Assembly (NCBI GenBank): GCA_038141425.1
Contig: JAYQIC010000006.1
Coordinates: forward strand, 1-8,528
Direction: 5' to 3'
Origin: UBA7985 sp038141425
GTDB taxonomy: Bacteria > Pseudomonadota > Alphaproteobacteria > UBA7985
DNA: 8,528 nt
Below, piece by piece: positions 7,740-8,528 of this stretch (the stretch's first letter is position 1; every line of letters starts with the position of its first letter). Both the position numbers and the translations under genes were made by a program. Below the pieces are notes generated by a model that searched no databases, was not told where the DNA came from, and saw only the letters and a list, made by a program, of their open reading frames with translations.

Positions 7740-8528
7740 ATGGCCAGCATCACCGAAACCGCCCGCCAGACCCCGATCGTGCACGAAACCGATGTCCTTG
7801 TGGTCGGCTCCGGTCCGGGCGGGCTGGCCGCCGCCCTCGCCGCCGCGAGAGCGGGTGTCGATGTTACGCTTCTTGAGCGCTTTGGCTGTTTTGGTGGCAA
7901 CATCACCGTGGTCGGGGTCGAAGGCTTCGCATGGTACCGCCACGAACAGACCGTAGAGGCTGGCGGGCTGGGCTGGGAGTTCGAACAGCGCGCCAAGGCC
8001 GAGGGCGCCGCGGTACCGGAAAGCCAGTCCCTGTCTTACGAACTGGATTCCGAGGGCTTCAAGCTGGTCGCTGACAAGCTGGTGCTGGAAGCGGGAATCC
8101 ACCCCATGCTGCACCGTGCCTTCGTCGCGCCGATCATGGAGGGGCCGCGCGTCACCGGGGTGATCGTCGAGAGTAAGGCCGGCCGCGAAGCCATCCTCGC
8201 CAAGCGGGTGATCGACGCCACCGGTGATGCCGACGTTGCCCACCGCGCCGGGGCGCCCATGAAATCGACACCGCGTGAAGAGCTGCAGGCAGCGTCGGTT
8301 ATGTTCCACCTCGCCGGGGTCAACAAGACCGCCTTCCTCGACGGCATCCGCGAAAACCCTTCGACCTATGCGAGCTGGTCCAGCGGTGAGTGAGCAGATC
8401 GAGACCTCCGGCAAAGAAGACGAGATGTACTCGCCCTATCTGGGCAAGCCCTTCGATCAGGCACGGGCCGAGGGACTGATCCCCGCCGATCTTGATACCA
8501 TCGCCGGGACCTGGGGCGCCGTGCACGA
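7740..8528 (+). CDS. FAD-dependent oxidoreductase (FAD_oxidored type), frameshifted and cut by the window end
   Basis: The N-terminal part of a flavoprotein oxidoreductase. The dinucleotide-binding motif VLVVGSGPGGLAAALAAARAG (19-39) leads to the acidic residue of TLLERFGCFGGN (43-54). VIDATGDADVAHRAGAP (157-173) is the second FAD-contact motif typical of the PF12831-type family. Translation from ATG 7740 stops at TGA 8391 after SSGE. The next frame continues sensibly as EQIETSGKEDEMYSPYLGKPF to the end of the window. Restoring two G residues (Gly-Glu-Trp-Glu-Gln) joins the two, so one gene continues past 8528. An in-frame GTG at 7719 would add seven residues; neither start has a good SD, and ATG is preferred. 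The gene is co-directional with the regulator, 68 bases downstream. The substrate is unknown, and a link to the sugar pathway is inferred only from position. Confidence 0.85.
8388..8394 (+). other. Frameshift site in the FAD oxidoreductase gene
   Basis: GGTGAGTGAGCAG contains an in-frame TGA. Reading GGTGAGTGGGAGCAG instead gives Gly-Glu-Trp-Glu-Gln and keeps the frame open to the window end. The loss of two G residues from a short G run resembles the lesion near 2065. A one-base insertion is the alternative. Confidence 0.72.

Noticed and set aside
7161..8414. A 417-codon minus-strand frame opposite the regulator and FAD enzyme
   Set aside because: It crosses the boundary of two well-supported plus-strand genes and shows no family motif.

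Overview
The window holds one arm of a carbohydrate-uptake and catabolism locus from a moderately GC-rich Gram-negative bacterium. The signs are a CUT1-type ABC importer with a periplasmic binding protein, strong AGGAGG-like ribosome binding sites, and protein sequences that read like Alphaproteobacteria (Rhodobacterales or Rhizobiales). The taxon is an impression from sequence style, not a search result.

Layout. From about 6372 down to 4, six genes run on the minus strand in what looks like one operon: a secreted sugar-binding protein, two inner-membrane permeases, an ATPase, a sugar phosphate isomerase/epimerase-like TIM barrel protein, and a Gfo/Idh/MocA oxidoreductase. The first four closely resemble the GtsABCD glucose/mannose importer type. 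A 246-base gap (6373-6618) separates this operon from a divergently transcribed LacI-family regulator (6619-7671, plus). An FAD-dependent oxidoreductase follows on the plus strand and runs off the window end.

How it fits together. The likely picture is sugar import across the inner membrane, then oxidation and rearrangement by the Gfo/Idh/MocA enzyme and the TIM barrel protein, with the LacI-type regulator controlling the operon. The intergenic region carries two near-identical 14-base pseudopalindromes (half-site TGYAAWC, central CpG) 64 bases apart, which are good candidates for the regulator's operators. One overlaps plausible -35 boxes for both divergent promoters.

The most unusual feature is that three of the eight genes (oxidoreductase, ATPase, FAD enzyme) are broken by four small frameshifts. 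At each one the expected protein is restored by adding back one or two G/C bases to a short homopolymer. This looks more like consensus or sequencing error than gene decay, and the features below give both the fragments and the repaired reading. No RNA genes, insertion sequences, CRISPR arrays or rho-independent terminators were seen. I see no previously undescribed system. The novelty lies in the regulatory architecture, an enlarged permease loop, and the unassigned sugar substrate.
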